From: Chitinophagales bacterium
Lineage (GTDB): Bacteria > Bacteroidota > Bacteroidia > Chitinophagales > Chitinophagaceae
DNA length: 55,383 nt
NCBI GenBank assembly: GCA_015655125.1
Contig: JAATFP010000006.1
Coordinates: 1 to 55,383 of the forward strand
Direction: 5' to 3'
Below the pieces are notes generated by a model. That model was not told the origin of the DNA. It searched no databases and worked only from the letters and a program-made list of their open reading frames with translations. The position numbers were made by a program, and so were the translations under genes. Each line of letters begins with the position of its first letter. Positions within the stretch are counted from its first letter, which is position 1. Positions 17,602 through 25,863 of this stretch are shown here, one piece after another.

Positions 17602-18576
17602 TTGTCTGCAATCATGTTTTTGTTTGTTTCAATAACAGCATCAGCACAAGATTACAATCCTTTTAAAAGCGTTGGCAAAAAAGGGAAAATACTTACACTT
17701 TCAAAAGGCAAGTATGTGGAGGTTTTTGATTATGATACAATACAACGTATAGGAACAGTACTTTACAACATCCGAACAAAGAAGATTGTAAAGCTCTTGG
17801 ATGCAGATAAGACCTTTGAAAAATTTTCCGACAATTCAAGTTCAAGTAGGTGGTACAGTCCTGACCCATTAGCTGATAAAGGGAAAAACATTTCGTATTC
17901 ACCTTATGTTTATACATTCAACAATCCAATAAATTATGTTGACCCTGATGGACAGGATGGCATAAGAGTAGTAGATGAAAAAAATAAAACTGTTACAATT
18001 AAGGCAGTTTATTATGTACAATCCCAACCAAGAGAATATGTTGATGGTAAAAGAGTAAAATCATCTGACGGCTACAGTGCTAAAGAGATTGGAAACATGC
18101 AAGCAGATTATAACAAATATCTAAACGGCTTAGGGGCAACTGTATCAGATGGCGACCTAAAAGGCTATACTGTAAAATTTGATTTACAGTTTAAAGAAGG
18201 TGGTACAGTTGACGAAAGCGAAACAAAAGCAAAAGACGAAATGCAAGACGGAAATTCAATCGGAAATTCATTTACAAGAGCAAATGATATTGCTAATCCA
18301 AGATTCAAACAAAAGGAAATTGAAAATGACGATGGGACAGTAAGTACATCTCAAGTAGGCGGAGTAACAGCGGATAGTAAAAATATAACTATGAATACTA
18401 GCCTTGACACCAAAATGAATAGAATCCACGAAATATTTCACACATTAGGGCTAAGTCATCCAAAAGGTGCAGGAGGTGCACAAGGAATTATGAAATACCC
18501 CCCCGATAAGCCATCCCAAACTGACATAAATAATATTTCAAACGGTGCATTTTTACCTAAAGTAATAATCAAATGA
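17602..18576 (+). CDS. Short RHS-core protein with C-terminal metzincin-type metalloprotease (candidate polymorphic toxin)
   Basis: Residue numbers use the TTG at 17602 (324 residues). A signal peptide ends ITASAQ near 16. Residues 17-80 are a short basic lead (NPFKSVGKKGKILTLSKGKY). Residues 83-118 are an RHS repeat-associated core: SRWYSPDPLADK, then SPYVYTFNNPINYVDPDGQD. The C-terminal domain has HEIFHTLGLSH at 276-286, an exact HExxHxxGxxH metzincin zinc motif, followed by a candidate Met-turn GIMKYP near 297. The long YD-repeat shell of classical RHS toxins is absent. The next gene overlaps its stop as ATGA, the usual position of an immunity gene. An in-frame ATT at 17584 would give a better signal peptide (RTAKLLSAIMFLFV). 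Confidence 0.75.
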   Translation: MSAIMFLFVSITASAQDYNPFKSVGKKGKILTLSKGKYVEVFDYDTIQRIGTVLYNIRTKKIVKLLDADKTFEKFSDNSSSSRWYSPDPLADKGKNISYSPYVYTFNNPINYVDPDGQDGIRVVDEKNKTVTIKAVYYVQSQPREYVDGKRVKSSDGYSAKEIGNMQADYNKYLNGLGATVSDGDLKGYTVKFDLQFKEGGTVDESETKAKDEMQDGNSIGNSFTRANDIANPRFKQKEIENDDGTVSTSQVGGVTADSKNITMNTSLDTKMNRIHEIFHTLGLSHPKGAGGAQGIMKYPPDKPSQTDINNISNGAFLPKVIIK

Positions 18577-19142
18577 CAAAAAGTAAATCAATCCAAGTAT
18601 TTATAGCCTTGCTTTTCAGTCTTACCTCATTTGCTCAAAATGAAAAATGTACATTGGTTTCCGATACATTAAATTATGTAACGCTTGATATAAGAAGCAA
18701 TAATCTGTATCCAGTCATTATGTGCGGTTTGGGCAAAACCAACATTATGCAAGTATTAAAATGTGACAATGTAGATTCTGTTATTCACTCATTCTACCGA
18801 GAATATTTCTATACCCCGGAAAGCTTTCGGGACAACCACAAAAATTTACTCAAAGCATGTACACTCGATAGCACTTTAACGAGTTTCTTTAAACAAAATA
18901 AATTTTATTCAAACATCATAGAAAAGAAAATCATTAAAGCTGCTATACATAAAACCATTAAGCTAAAGAGTGGCGAGACAATTCTTTTGGCTATTACAAA
19001 AATTAAAGGAACATTTTGGGTTTCCGATAAGACTGATAAAAATATTTCTACTACATCAAATGAATGGAACATATCTGAAATACCCGAAATTCAACTTTGC
19101 TATATGCCATTGAAAGTATCTATAATCAAAAAAGCTCATTAA
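18573..19142 (+). CDS. Secreted hypothetical protein, candidate immunity partner of the RHS metzincin
   Basis: The 189-residue protein has a signal peptide (MTKSKSIQVFIALLFSLTSFAQ) and no family I recognise. Its ATG overlaps the stop of the metzincin gene as ATGA, so translation is probably coupled. Position directly after a polymorphic-toxin-like gene, small size, export signal and lack of enzyme motifs fit an immunity protein that blocks the protease in the periplasm, but this is inference from context only. It is followed 8 bases later by the second transglutaminase-like gene. Confidence 0.6.
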   Translation: MTKSKSIQVFIALLFSLTSFAQNEKCTLVSDTLNYVTLDIRSNNLYPVIMCGLGKTNIMQVLKCDNVDSVIHSFYREYFYTPESFRDNHKNLLKACTLDSTLTSFFKQNKFYSNIIEKKIIKAAIHKTIKLKSGETILLAITKIKGTFWVSDKTDKNISTTSNEWNISEIPEIQLCYMPLKVSIIKKAH

Positions 19143-19150
19143 AATTAGCA

Positions 19151-20215
19151 ATGCCCTACGTCAATATATTTTTAATTTTCTTTGCTCAATTCCATTTTAG
19201 TATTACTAATCAGGATAGTAGTTACCAACACAATTATCAAGTTGCTTATAATAAATTAGATAGCATTTTAAAATTTAAGCCATCTTTTAAAGAAGCTGTA
19301 TTTATTGTAGAAAATACTTATTCAGCAAATAGTCTTTCAAAAGAAGATTTCGATAGCATGATAAATTTTTATACATCAATAACAGCTATTTGGTTAAGTA
19401 ATAATAAATTAAAAGACTACCACTTCTCTGACAGCTCTAATTTGAACTATAATTATGCAATTTATCATTTTTTAAAAGACACTTCAAAAGCTTATACTTC
19501 GTTCGGTATTGGGACAATTAATGAACCCTTTACCTATGATTTTAATTATTTCTTTGGACACGAAAATTGGAGCAATATGTTCGTTTCCAAACTTATTGCC
19601 ACTCACAAAGGGAATTGCCATTCCATTCCCTACCTATACAAAATTTTAGCGGATGAATTAGGAGCTACCTGCTGGTTATCACTTGCGCCCAATCACATGT
19701 ACATAAAAAATAGTTGCAAAAAAATTGGCTGGTACAATACCGAACTAACAAATGGAGAGTTTCCAATAGATGCTTGGATTACTACATCAGGTTATATACA
19801 ATTAAAAGCAGTTCAATCTGGTATTTACATGGACACATTAAGCAATCAACAAGCTATAGCATTATGCGTTTTAGATTTGGCTAAAGGCTACGAATTTCAA
19901 ACCAAAAATTATTATGATGGATTCATTATAAAATGCTGCGACCTTGTTATGCAATATCATCCAGTTAATGTTCAGGCAATGCTACTGAAAGCAGAAACTT
20001 TAAAACGCATTTACGAAAAACAAAAAACGGAAAAGAAAAGTGAAGCAACTGAAACTTACACTCAAATGGAGCAATTGTACACCAAAATGTTTGATTTAGG
20101 TTACAGGGAAATGCCAGAGAAAATGTATATACAATGGTTACGTAGTGTGACAGAGCAAAGAAACAAATATGGCAACAAACAACTTAAAGAAACACTCAGA
20201 GGCAAAGTAGAATAA
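19151..20215 (+). CDS. Transglutaminase-like secreted protein, intact paralogue
   Basis: The ATG at 19151 gives 354 residues and a signal peptide (MPYVNIFLIFFAQFHFSITN). An upstream TTG at 19097 would overlap the previous gene by 46 bases and is less likely. Candidate catalytic residues are C156 (KGNCHSIP), H182 (LAPNHMYI) and E198 (NTELTNG), matching the frameshifted gene at 16001-17558. The C-terminal half (190-330) shares the MDTLSNQQ and helical, TPR-like segments with it, ending in a basic tail. Both copies flank the metzincin pair, so they may be part of the same island module or accessory processing factors. Base composition is very AT-rich (15 of 60 are G/C in 19201-19260). Confidence 0.65.
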   Translation: MPYVNIFLIFFAQFHFSITNQDSSYQHNYQVAYNKLDSILKFKPSFKEAVFIVENTYSANSLSKEDFDSMINFYTSITAIWLSNNKLKDYHFSDSSNLNYNYAIYHFLKDTSKAYTSFGIGTINEPFTYDFNYFFGHENWSNMFVSKLIATHKGNCHSIPYLYKILADELGATCWLSLAPNHMYIKNSCKKIGWYNTELTNGEFPIDAWITTSGYIQLKAVQSGIYMDTLSNQQAIALCVLDLAKGYEFQTKNYYDGFIIKCCDLVMQYHPVNVQAMLLKAETLKRIYEKQKTEKKSEATETYTQMEQLYTKMFDLGYREMPEKMYIQWLRSVTEQRNKYGNKQLKETLRGKVE

Positions 20216-20230
20216 TTTGTAATTCAAATA

Positions 20231-20300
20231 GCCCCTTGCCCTTCCCACGGTTCGTGGCACGTGAACCGGGGCGCGAAGGCTGTGCCAGTCATCAATCATA
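20231..20300. other. GC-rich patch with nested inverted repeats at the right edge of the island
   Basis: After 4 kb of AT-rich DNA this patch is strongly GC-rich. It contains GGTTC (20248-20252) facing GAACC (20262-20266), and GGCAC (20255-20259) facing GTGCC (20281-20285). I cannot assign it. It may be the remnant of a structured RNA or mobile element marking the island boundary. Confidence 0.35.
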
Positions 20301-20498
20301 AACTGGATAAATAGGCCATCATCTGTAGGGTGTAGTAGATCATGATTTTTGGAGTACTCGTAAAGCCCCAAAACAATCGTGTGTTTTTATATAATTAATT
20401 TTCAGTATAACCCTGGTATGTGTACAAACCAAGAACTGTACTTAACCAGTTACCAATGCCTGTTTTTTCTCAATTTGCCGCTGCATTCAATTCCAATC

Positions 20499-21488
20499 AT
20501 GAGATACTTTTTATTTATCATCAGTATTTGCTTTTTTGCGTGTAACCAACAGCAACAAAATGAACAACAGCAACAAAATGAACAACAGCAACCGATCATT
20601 GATCAAAATACATCCGGTGATTCGTCATTTATCCGGCATCCCGAAGAAGTTATCTGGAAAAATGTTCCCGATTCTGGCCTTATAGGCGGGGCCGAAACGT
20701 ACAACGATGGAATGGTGGCAAACGTTTCGCATCCCACCATTACTATATTTTCTCCAAAAGGGAAAAATACGGGCGTCGCCGTATTCATATATCCCGGAGG
20801 TGGGTATAAAAAGCTGGCTGTTGAACTGGAAGGATCAGACATTTGCAAATGGTATGCATCGATCGGCATTACGGGCATTTTGCTCAAATATCGTGTCCCC
20901 GATTCCGGCCCACATTACGATGCCGCTTGCCATTGTCAGAAAGATCCGGTAAAGCCGATGGCTTTGCAGGACGCTCAACGTGCCATGGGGATCATCCGCG
21001 CACGCGCAAAAGAATTTAACATTAACCCGGAAAAGATAGGCGTGATGGGCTTTTCAGCCGGCGGACACTTGGTGGCAGACATCAGTACCAATTATCAGCA
21101 ACGTGCATACGACTTACAAGACGATTATGACAAGCAGCATTGCCGTCCCGATTTTGCCATTGCCTTTTATCCCGGTCACATGGAATTTCATACAAAGAAA
21201 GCATATGACCTCAACCCGATGTTGCCGGTAAATAAAAACACGCCCCCTACATTTTTATTGCAGGCCGGCAACGATCCGGTAGATAGCATTCAAAATTCTT
21301 TAATATACTACATCGCGTTAAAAAAAGCTGGGGTTGCGGCGGAGTATCATGTTTATGCTGAAGGCGGCCATGCATTTGGATTGCATAAAACGGCCATGCA
21401 GATCGCAGGATGGAATACGTTGCCCATTGCGGAGTGGCCGTCGTTGGTGGAGCGGTGGTTGAAAACAATAGGAATGACTGGTGAATAG
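20499..21488 (+). CDS. Alpha/beta hydrolase lipoprotein (esterase / BD-FAE type)
   Basis: The ATG at 20499 gives 329 residues with a lipoprotein signal (MRYFLFIISICFFACNQ, lipidated Cys near 15). A frame from 20379 adds 40 residues ahead of it and is rejected. A Gln/Asn/Glu-rich linker follows, encoded by an 18-bp tandem repeat. The hydrolase domain has the oxyanion block YPGGGY, the nucleophile GFSAGGH, an acid candidate in AGNDPVD and the His in EGGHAFG. This fits carbohydrate esterases and BD-FAE proteins that deacetylate or de-esterify polysaccharides. It is probably anchored in the outer or inner membrane facing the periplasm. Confidence 0.85.
   Translation: MRYFLFIISICFFACNQQQQNEQQQQNEQQQPIIDQNTSGDSSFIRHPEEVIWKNVPDSGLIGGAETYNDGMVANVSHPTITIFSPKGKNTGVAVFIYPGGGYKKLAVELEGSDICKWYASIGITGILLKYRVPDSGPHYDAACHCQKDPVKPMALQDAQRAMGIIRARAKEFNINPEKIGVMGFSAGGHLVADISTNYQQRAYDLQDDYDKQHCRPDFAIAFYPGHMEFHTKKAYDLNPMLPVNKNTPPTFLLQAGNDPVDSIQNSLIYYIALKKAGVAAEYHVYAEGGHAFGLHKTAMQIAGWNTLPIAEWPSLVERWLKTIGMTGE
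20547..20592 (+). repeat. 18-bp tandem repeat coding QQQQNE linker
   Basis: CAACAGCAACAAAATGAA is repeated about 2.5 times in frame just after the lipobox of the esterase. It encodes a flexible polar tether whose length may vary between strains. Confidence 0.8.
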
Positions 21489-21573
21489 GGATCAGAAAAA
21501 TGTCCTCGCCTGGTCGAGTGTGCTGTGATCGATGAGCGCACGCTGAGGTAAACATCGGTGATCTGTTAGATTA

Positions 21574-22641
21574 TTACTCTACCTTTTCGTAAGTTTCAAT
21601 CGTTCCCAACAATCGCGACGCAAATTCATACAACTGGTTATTTGCTTCAATGCTTATCTTCTCCTCTTTTCCCTGGTCAAAAAATGAAATGATTTTTTTC
21701 TTGCCGTTGAAATGCAGGCGCATAATGGGTTTACGATTGTTGTCGTCCAGCAAAATGGCGCAATACGATTGATTGTCGCGCAACGCGACCCGCGCGGGAT
21801 TTACTTTTGCACAAACGATGGCGCGGATAATATAAAAGGCGTCTAATTCTTCTGCTGTAGTGATCACATTTGTTTCGGCCGTGATGTTGCCGGAGAGTTC
21901 TTCTTTGGCGAGTTGCTCAGCTTTTTGTTGTTCTGTGGCCAATGCCGTTTTAAGGCGCTCGTTGATCGAGTCATTGATAAATTGGTGAAAAGATCTTTTG
22001 ACCAGGTTCTTAAATTGTTCCAGCACTTTTTCTGTCACCTTGGAATGATGAATAGTGCGTGCAAAGAATTTGGCAAAATCTTCAGATGGATCACTGATCT
22101 CTTTTACAATGAGGTTCCTCAGCTCCGACATGTATTTGAGTTCGCTGGCGGTATTGTTGATACTTTCCAGGTTAAAACTATCCTTGCTGAATTCTTTTAA
22201 TTTCTCCACCTGCGCCTCTTTCATATCATCGATTCGAAATTCAAAAAATGGTTTGTCGTCCATTTTATTGTTCTCGACCAGGTCGGTATAAAAACGAAAA
22301 ATGATCCCGTTGGTAAGAATGCCAAATTTGGCAGTGGTGGTGTGGAAGTAGCGGAAGAGCTGACTGTTGTGTGGATCCAGGTCGGCCGACCAATGCTTGC
22401 ATTCGATGAGTATGATCGGGTTGCCGTCTTTGAGGATGGCGTAATCTACCTTTTCGCCTTTCTTGATGCCGATGTCTGCAATAAACTCCGGTACCACTTC
22501 CAACGGGTTAAAAACATCGTAGCCCATCGTTTGTATAAAGGGCATGATGAGCGCGTTTTTAGTGGCTTCTTCCGTTTGTATCTGGTCTTTCATTTTGCTT
22601 ACCCGATCGGCGAGCAACTTTATCTGGTCTTTGAATTCCAT
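21574..22641 (-). CDS. Orphan nuclease-like protein with HsdR-N-type PD-(D/E)XK domain
   Basis: The 355-residue protein resembles the N-terminal nuclease domain of type I restriction enzymes. EATKNALIMPFIQTMGYDVF and then the core D66 with E80-C-K82 (VDYAILKDGNPIILIECKHW) form a PD-(D/E)XK site at ~20-85. No helicase domain, methylase or specificity subunit is nearby, so it is not a working type I system. The middle is a charged coiled-coil (~165-250) and the C-terminus has a conserved beta-rich domain (RALRD-like blocks around 285-350). It may act as a stand-alone defence or DNA-processing protein. Convergent with the esterase, divergent from the beta-barrel gene. Confidence 0.75.
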   Translation of the reverse strand: MEFKDQIKLLADRVSKMKDQIQTEEATKNALIMPFIQTMGYDVFNPLEVVPEFIADIGIKKGEKVDYAILKDGNPIILIECKHWSADLDPHNSQLFRYFHTTTAKFGILTNGIIFRFYTDLVENNKMDDKPFFEFRIDDMKEAQVEKLKEFSKDSFNLESINNTASELKYMSELRNLIVKEISDPSEDFAKFFARTIHHSKVTEKVLEQFKNLVKRSFHQFINDSINERLKTALATEQQKAEQLAKEELSGNITAETNVITTAEELDAFYIIRAIVCAKVNPARVALRDNQSYCAILLDDNNRKPIMRLHFNGKKKIISFFDQGKEEKISIEANNQLYEFASRLLGTIETYEKVE

Positions 22642-22731
22642 TTGCTGGGGTTAAGTTTGGTAAATTGATTTGATACGTGCAAGATTATAAAAGCCGGCAT
22701 TTATTTTCTTACGGTTTTCCATAACCAGTTT

Positions 22732-22820
22732 TTTTACCACAGCGTAAACGGAGGATTAAATCATAAAATAATAAACTCATTTCCCTCCGTGATATCCTCC
22801 GTTTGCGCTGTGGTGTAAAA
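22732..22820. repeat. Long hairpin (CTCCGTTTGCGCTGTGG family) in a divergent promoter region
   Basis: TTTTACCACAGCG then TAAACGGAGGA (22732-22755) pairs with TCCTCCGTTTGCGCTGTGGT then GTAAAA (22795-22820). About 24 pairs form with one mismatch and a two-base bulge, around a ~39-base loop. Both neighbouring genes point away from it, so it is not a terminator. Related CTCCGTG text occurs at 441-530 and 24636-24661. Confidence 0.75.
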
Positions 22821-22885
22821 AATACCCACCCACACGGATACCCGCGCCCTCAAAAAATTTCTTTCTTGCAATCAAAAACAGGACA

Positions 22886-23527
22886 ATGAAAAAATTGATT
22901 GCTATCCTTTTATTCCTTGCAGCTTCACAAGTGCAGGCGCAGAAGATCCGTGGCGGAATTTATCTCGGTACCGGATTTGCCACACAAAAATCTGATTACA
23001 ACGATGTAAGTGTATTGCCGATTGACAAAGGCGGATTTAACTTTCATTACGGTGTTCATCTCAACTTCGGCATTACGAAACGGTTTGAAATTGAGACCGG
23101 TATTCAGAAGGTTACCAAGGGATTCAATTACTCGCCGCAAGATCCCAACACGGGCATTATCATCAGTGAGTATACAAAAGTGACCACGCTGTCGGTGCCG
23201 GTGATGGCTGTGTATCATCTGATCAACTACCCCGATGAAATGCCCTTTCGCGCAAGCATCGGCGTAGGCGCGTATGGTTCATATGCAGCAACCGGTAAAA
23301 TAAAGTATGATGATGGCACGAGCCAGAAAGCGCATTTCAGTAATTCCCGGCGCCAGGAATTTGGTCCGCGTGTGATGATAAAAGCTGAATTTGCGCATAA
23401 GATCGAAACGTACATTGCGACAGACATAGCCAGTACTAATATCGTCAGGAACGGTTCGGGGTATATCAGGCAGGGAAGTATACAAATCGGGCTTGGGTGG
23501 ATATTATTTGGTGGCGGTAATAATTAA
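22886..23527 (+). CDS. Outer-membrane beta-barrel protein (PorT-like)
   Basis: The 213-residue protein has a signal peptide (MKKLIAILLFLAASQVQAQ). After it come alternating hydrophobic strands (RGGIYLGTGFATQ, FGITKRFEIETGIQ, FRASIGVGAYGSYA) and a final strand ending in GLGWILFGGG. This is the pattern of the outer-membrane beta-barrel domain of PorT/OmpW size in Bacteroidota. The role is unknown; such proteins are often structural or assembly-related. Confidence 0.8.
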   Translation: MKKLIAILLFLAASQVQAQKIRGGIYLGTGFATQKSDYNDVSVLPIDKGGFNFHYGVHLNFGITKRFEIETGIQKVTKGFNYSPQDPNTGIIISEYTKVTTLSVPVMAVYHLINYPDEMPFRASIGVGAYGSYAATGKIKYDDGTSQKAHFSNSRRQEFGPRVMIKAEFAHKIETYIATDIASTNIVRNGSGYIRQGSIQIGLGWILFGGGNN

Positions 23528-23642
23528 ACCAAAGCCGCAAAATGTCACAAAGGAACACTGCGTGTTTTGCCATAGAAGGGCGTTGGCAAAGCGTAATACG
23601 GCATCGTGATGCTCGCTGTTGTTTTGGGTCTGTGGTTCCGGA

Positions 23643-23987
23643 TTATTTTTTCCAAAAAGTAACGATCAGCCCTCCTGCAATGATCAGCACACCCCCGACA
23701 ATGACCGGCAAAGAAGGCAACGTTTTAAATGTAATATAATTTCCGATCTGCCATACTATAAACAAAGTGGCAATGTAGAGGCCAACTACCTCGCGAAATT
23801 CTACCGGTGCCAGGTTTAACGCTGTTCCATATAAAAACAACAATACTGCACCCGATAGCATCAATGCCACACGCGCAGTGCCTGCATGATTGTAGATCGA
23901 ATGGCGAATGATAGCGTCGCCTGCCACCTCGAAGATAGTAGCAAATAATACAAATATAGCGGGGTGGATGTTCTGTAATACTTTCAT
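23643..23987 (-). CDS. Small four-helix integral membrane protein (SMR/DMT-like)
   Basis: The 114 residues hold about four hydrophobic helices: AIFVLFATIFEVAGDAI, VALMLSGAVLLFLYGTAL, EVVGLYIATLFIVWQI and PVIVGGVLIIAGGLIV. Size and a membrane-embedded Glu in helix 1 recall small multidrug resistance transporters, and the last helix GGxxIxxGG is DMT-like. The SMR signature around the Glu is not exact, so transport of cationic compounds is only suggested. It is convergent with the beta-barrel gene. Confidence 0.6.
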   Translation of the reverse strand: MKVLQNIHPAIFVLFATIFEVAGDAIIRHSIYNHAGTARVALMLSGAVLLFLYGTALNLAPVEFREVVGLYIATLFIVWQIGNYITFKTLPSLPVIVGGVLIIAGGLIVTFWKK

Positions 23988-24072
23988 GAGGTAAAGATAC
24001 GTTAGTTGGCGCTTGGTTATTAGAGTTGGGGTTCTGCAATTGTCGCCGCTACAGGAGAAGAATGAATGTTTC

Positions 24073-24477
24073 TTATTCCAATGTTATTTTAAAAATGGAC
24101 TGAGGTGATAACATGCTATTTCGGCCGTCTTCGGCATACATCATCCAGTATGTTCTATTGTGGGTTTTGAGATGATCGGCTAAAATATCATATATGTAAA
24201 TAGTTATGGGATTAGAAGTCCCTTTTCCGCAGCGTTGTACAACTATATTATGATTTTTATCTTCAACGAAAATGGATGTCTTGCAATCTTCACAAGGTGT
24301 ATCCCGGAAATATTTTACAGTGATGGAATCTGTCTTGTGAATGTTGATTGTTTTGAGCAAAATGTTGTATGATAAAATCTTCGCATTGTTATAATACACA
24401 TGCCAAAAGTCGATTGTATCAGCTTTTGCCATGAAACAAATGGCAGTAAAAGCGAAAAAGGTAAGGATCAATTTCAT
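24073..24477 (-). CDS. Secreted hypothetical protein, 134 residues
   Basis: A signal peptide (MKLILTFFAFTAICFMAKA) is clear. The mature part has a CEDC pair and a later single Cys (QRCGKG), and beta-rich segments; I do not recognise a family. It ends shortly before the membrane-protein gene on the same strand. Confidence 0.6.
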   Translation of the reverse strand: MKLILTFFAFTAICFMAKADTIDFWHVYYNNAKILSYNILLKTINIHKTDSITVKYFRDTPCEDCKTSIFVEDKNHNIVVQRCGKGTSNPITIYIYDILADHLKTHNRTYWMMYAEDGRNSMLSPQSIFKITLE

Positions 24478-24635
24478 TCTTTTTGTTTTTTAAAAACTTA
24501 TTGTAGACGGAGTAACTATTTTATGGATCTACCACAATGATATTAAAATAATAATAACGGAAGGAGATCTTCCGTCTTATAAATTTCCAAGAAAATGCTA
24601 TGCGCGCAAGATGGGGACATTATTTCGTACTACTC

Positions 24636-24661
24636 TCTGTGTACTCCGTGCCTCCGTGGTT
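24636..24661. repeat. CTCTGTG/CTCCGTG repeat block
   Basis: CTCTGTGTACTCCGTGCCTC followed by CGTGGT contains three close copies of a C-T-C-C-G-T-G heptamer just upstream of dinB. Similar text is at 441-530 (downstream of the M14 gene) and in the hairpin 22732-22820. Confidence 0.5.
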
Positions 24662-24670
24662 CAAAAAGCG

Positions 24671-24678
24671 TAAATTTG
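24671..24678 (+). promoter_or_regulatory. dinB -7 box TAAATTTG, possibly giving a leaderless mRNA
   Basis: TAAATTTG matches TAnnTTTG exactly and ends four bases before the GTG start codon of dinB. If it is used, transcription would start at or next to the start codon. Confidence 0.45.
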
Positions 24679-24682
24679 TACC

Positions 24683-25828
24683 GTGAACATCCCGCAACGC
24701 ATCATCGCCCATTTCGACCTCGATTCGTTCTTCGTATCGGTAGAGATATTAAACGATCCTTCCCTTAAAGGATTGCCGGTGATCGTTGGTGGCCGCGAAC
24801 GCGGCGTAGTAAGCACCTGCAGCTACGAAGCGCGGAAGTTCGGAGTGCATTCAGCCATGCCTTCGGCCAAAGCGCGGCAACTGTGCCCACATGGGATTTT
24901 TCTCAAAGGCAATTACGCCGAATACAGCAAATACTCACGCATCGTTACTAATATCATTGCCGCTAAAGCACCGCTGTTTGAAAAAGCTTCCGTAGATGAA
25001 TTTTACATCGATCTTACCGGAATGGACAGATTCTTCAACCCGCTTCAATGGACGATAGATCTGCGGCAGGAGATTATGGATAAAACAGGATTGCCTATTT
25101 CTTTTGGTCTTGCGGCCAATAAAATGATGGCAAAAATGGCCACCAACCAGGCTAAGCCAAACGGTTACCTGCAAATTCCGTTCGGGAAGGAAAAAGATTT
25201 TCTCGCTCCGTTGCCTGCATCGGAAATTCCGGGCGTGGGCGCACAATCAAAGCTCGTTCTGCAATCGATGAACATTCATACTATCAACGATATTTTTAAC
25301 GCAGGCGAACAAATACTCGAAGAGCGCCTCGGAAAAATGGGTACCGACCTCTGGCAGAAGAGCCAGGGTATCCATCACCGCGAAGTATCGCCCTATCATG
25401 AAGCAAAGTCCATCTCGTCGGAAAATACTTTCAATGAAAATGTGACAGATACAAATTTTTTACAGGCCGAGCTGGTCCGGCTTACAGAGAAGATCTGTTT
25501 TGAATTGCGGCAGGATAAAAAAGTGGCCGGTTGTGTTGCCATTAAGATGCGCTTCCCCGATTTTGAAACGATTACCCGGCAAACAACTGTTCCATATACC
25601 TGCGCGGATGATGAGATCATCCCAGTGGTAAAATCGATCTTTAAAAAATGTTATAAAAAAGGAACGCCGATAAGATTACTGGGCGTGAAGCTAAGTGAAC
25701 TCACTGAAGATGCGGTGCAGACGAATATATTTGCGGATGCAGAAAAAAAGAATGACCTGTATAAAGCGATTGACGATGTTAAAAACCGGTTTGGAAAGAC
25801 ATTTGTTAAACGGGCATCGTCAAATTAA
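24683..25828 (+). CDS. dinB: DNA polymerase IV (Y-family, DinB)
   Basis: This error-prone translesion polymerase is 381 residues long with a GTG start (MNIPQRIIAHFDLDSFFVSV). Catalytic acidic residues are visible as DLDSFF near 12-17 and SVDEFYIDLTG near 103-113. Palm, thumb HhH (PGVGAQSKLVLQSM, near 185) and little-finger domains are all present and full length. No beta-clamp motif is obvious in the short C-terminal tail. The GTG start sits right against a -7 box. It is followed by a partial copy of the CGCAGATT repeat. Confidence 0.95.
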   Translation: MNIPQRIIAHFDLDSFFVSVEILNDPSLKGLPVIVGGRERGVVSTCSYEARKFGVHSAMPSAKARQLCPHGIFLKGNYAEYSKYSRIVTNIIAAKAPLFEKASVDEFYIDLTGMDRFFNPLQWTIDLRQEIMDKTGLPISFGLAANKMMAKMATNQAKPNGYLQIPFGKEKDFLAPLPASEIPGVGAQSKLVLQSMNIHTINDIFNAGEQILEERLGKMGTDLWQKSQGIHHREVSPYHEAKSISSENTFNENVTDTNFLQAELVRLTEKICFELRQDKKVAGCVAIKMRFPDFETITRQTTVPYTCADDEIIPVVKSIFKKCYKKGTPIRLLGVKLSELTEDAVQTNIFADAEKKNDLYKAIDDVKNRFGKTFVKRASSN

Positions 25829-25863
25829 GGGAAGAGGATTAGGGGCTTGGCAAAATAGCCGAA

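Noticed and set aside
20231..20300. Group II intron end or tRNA at the island edge
   Set aside because: Inverted repeats are present, but domain V/VI patterns and a tRNA cloverleaf could not be formed by eye.
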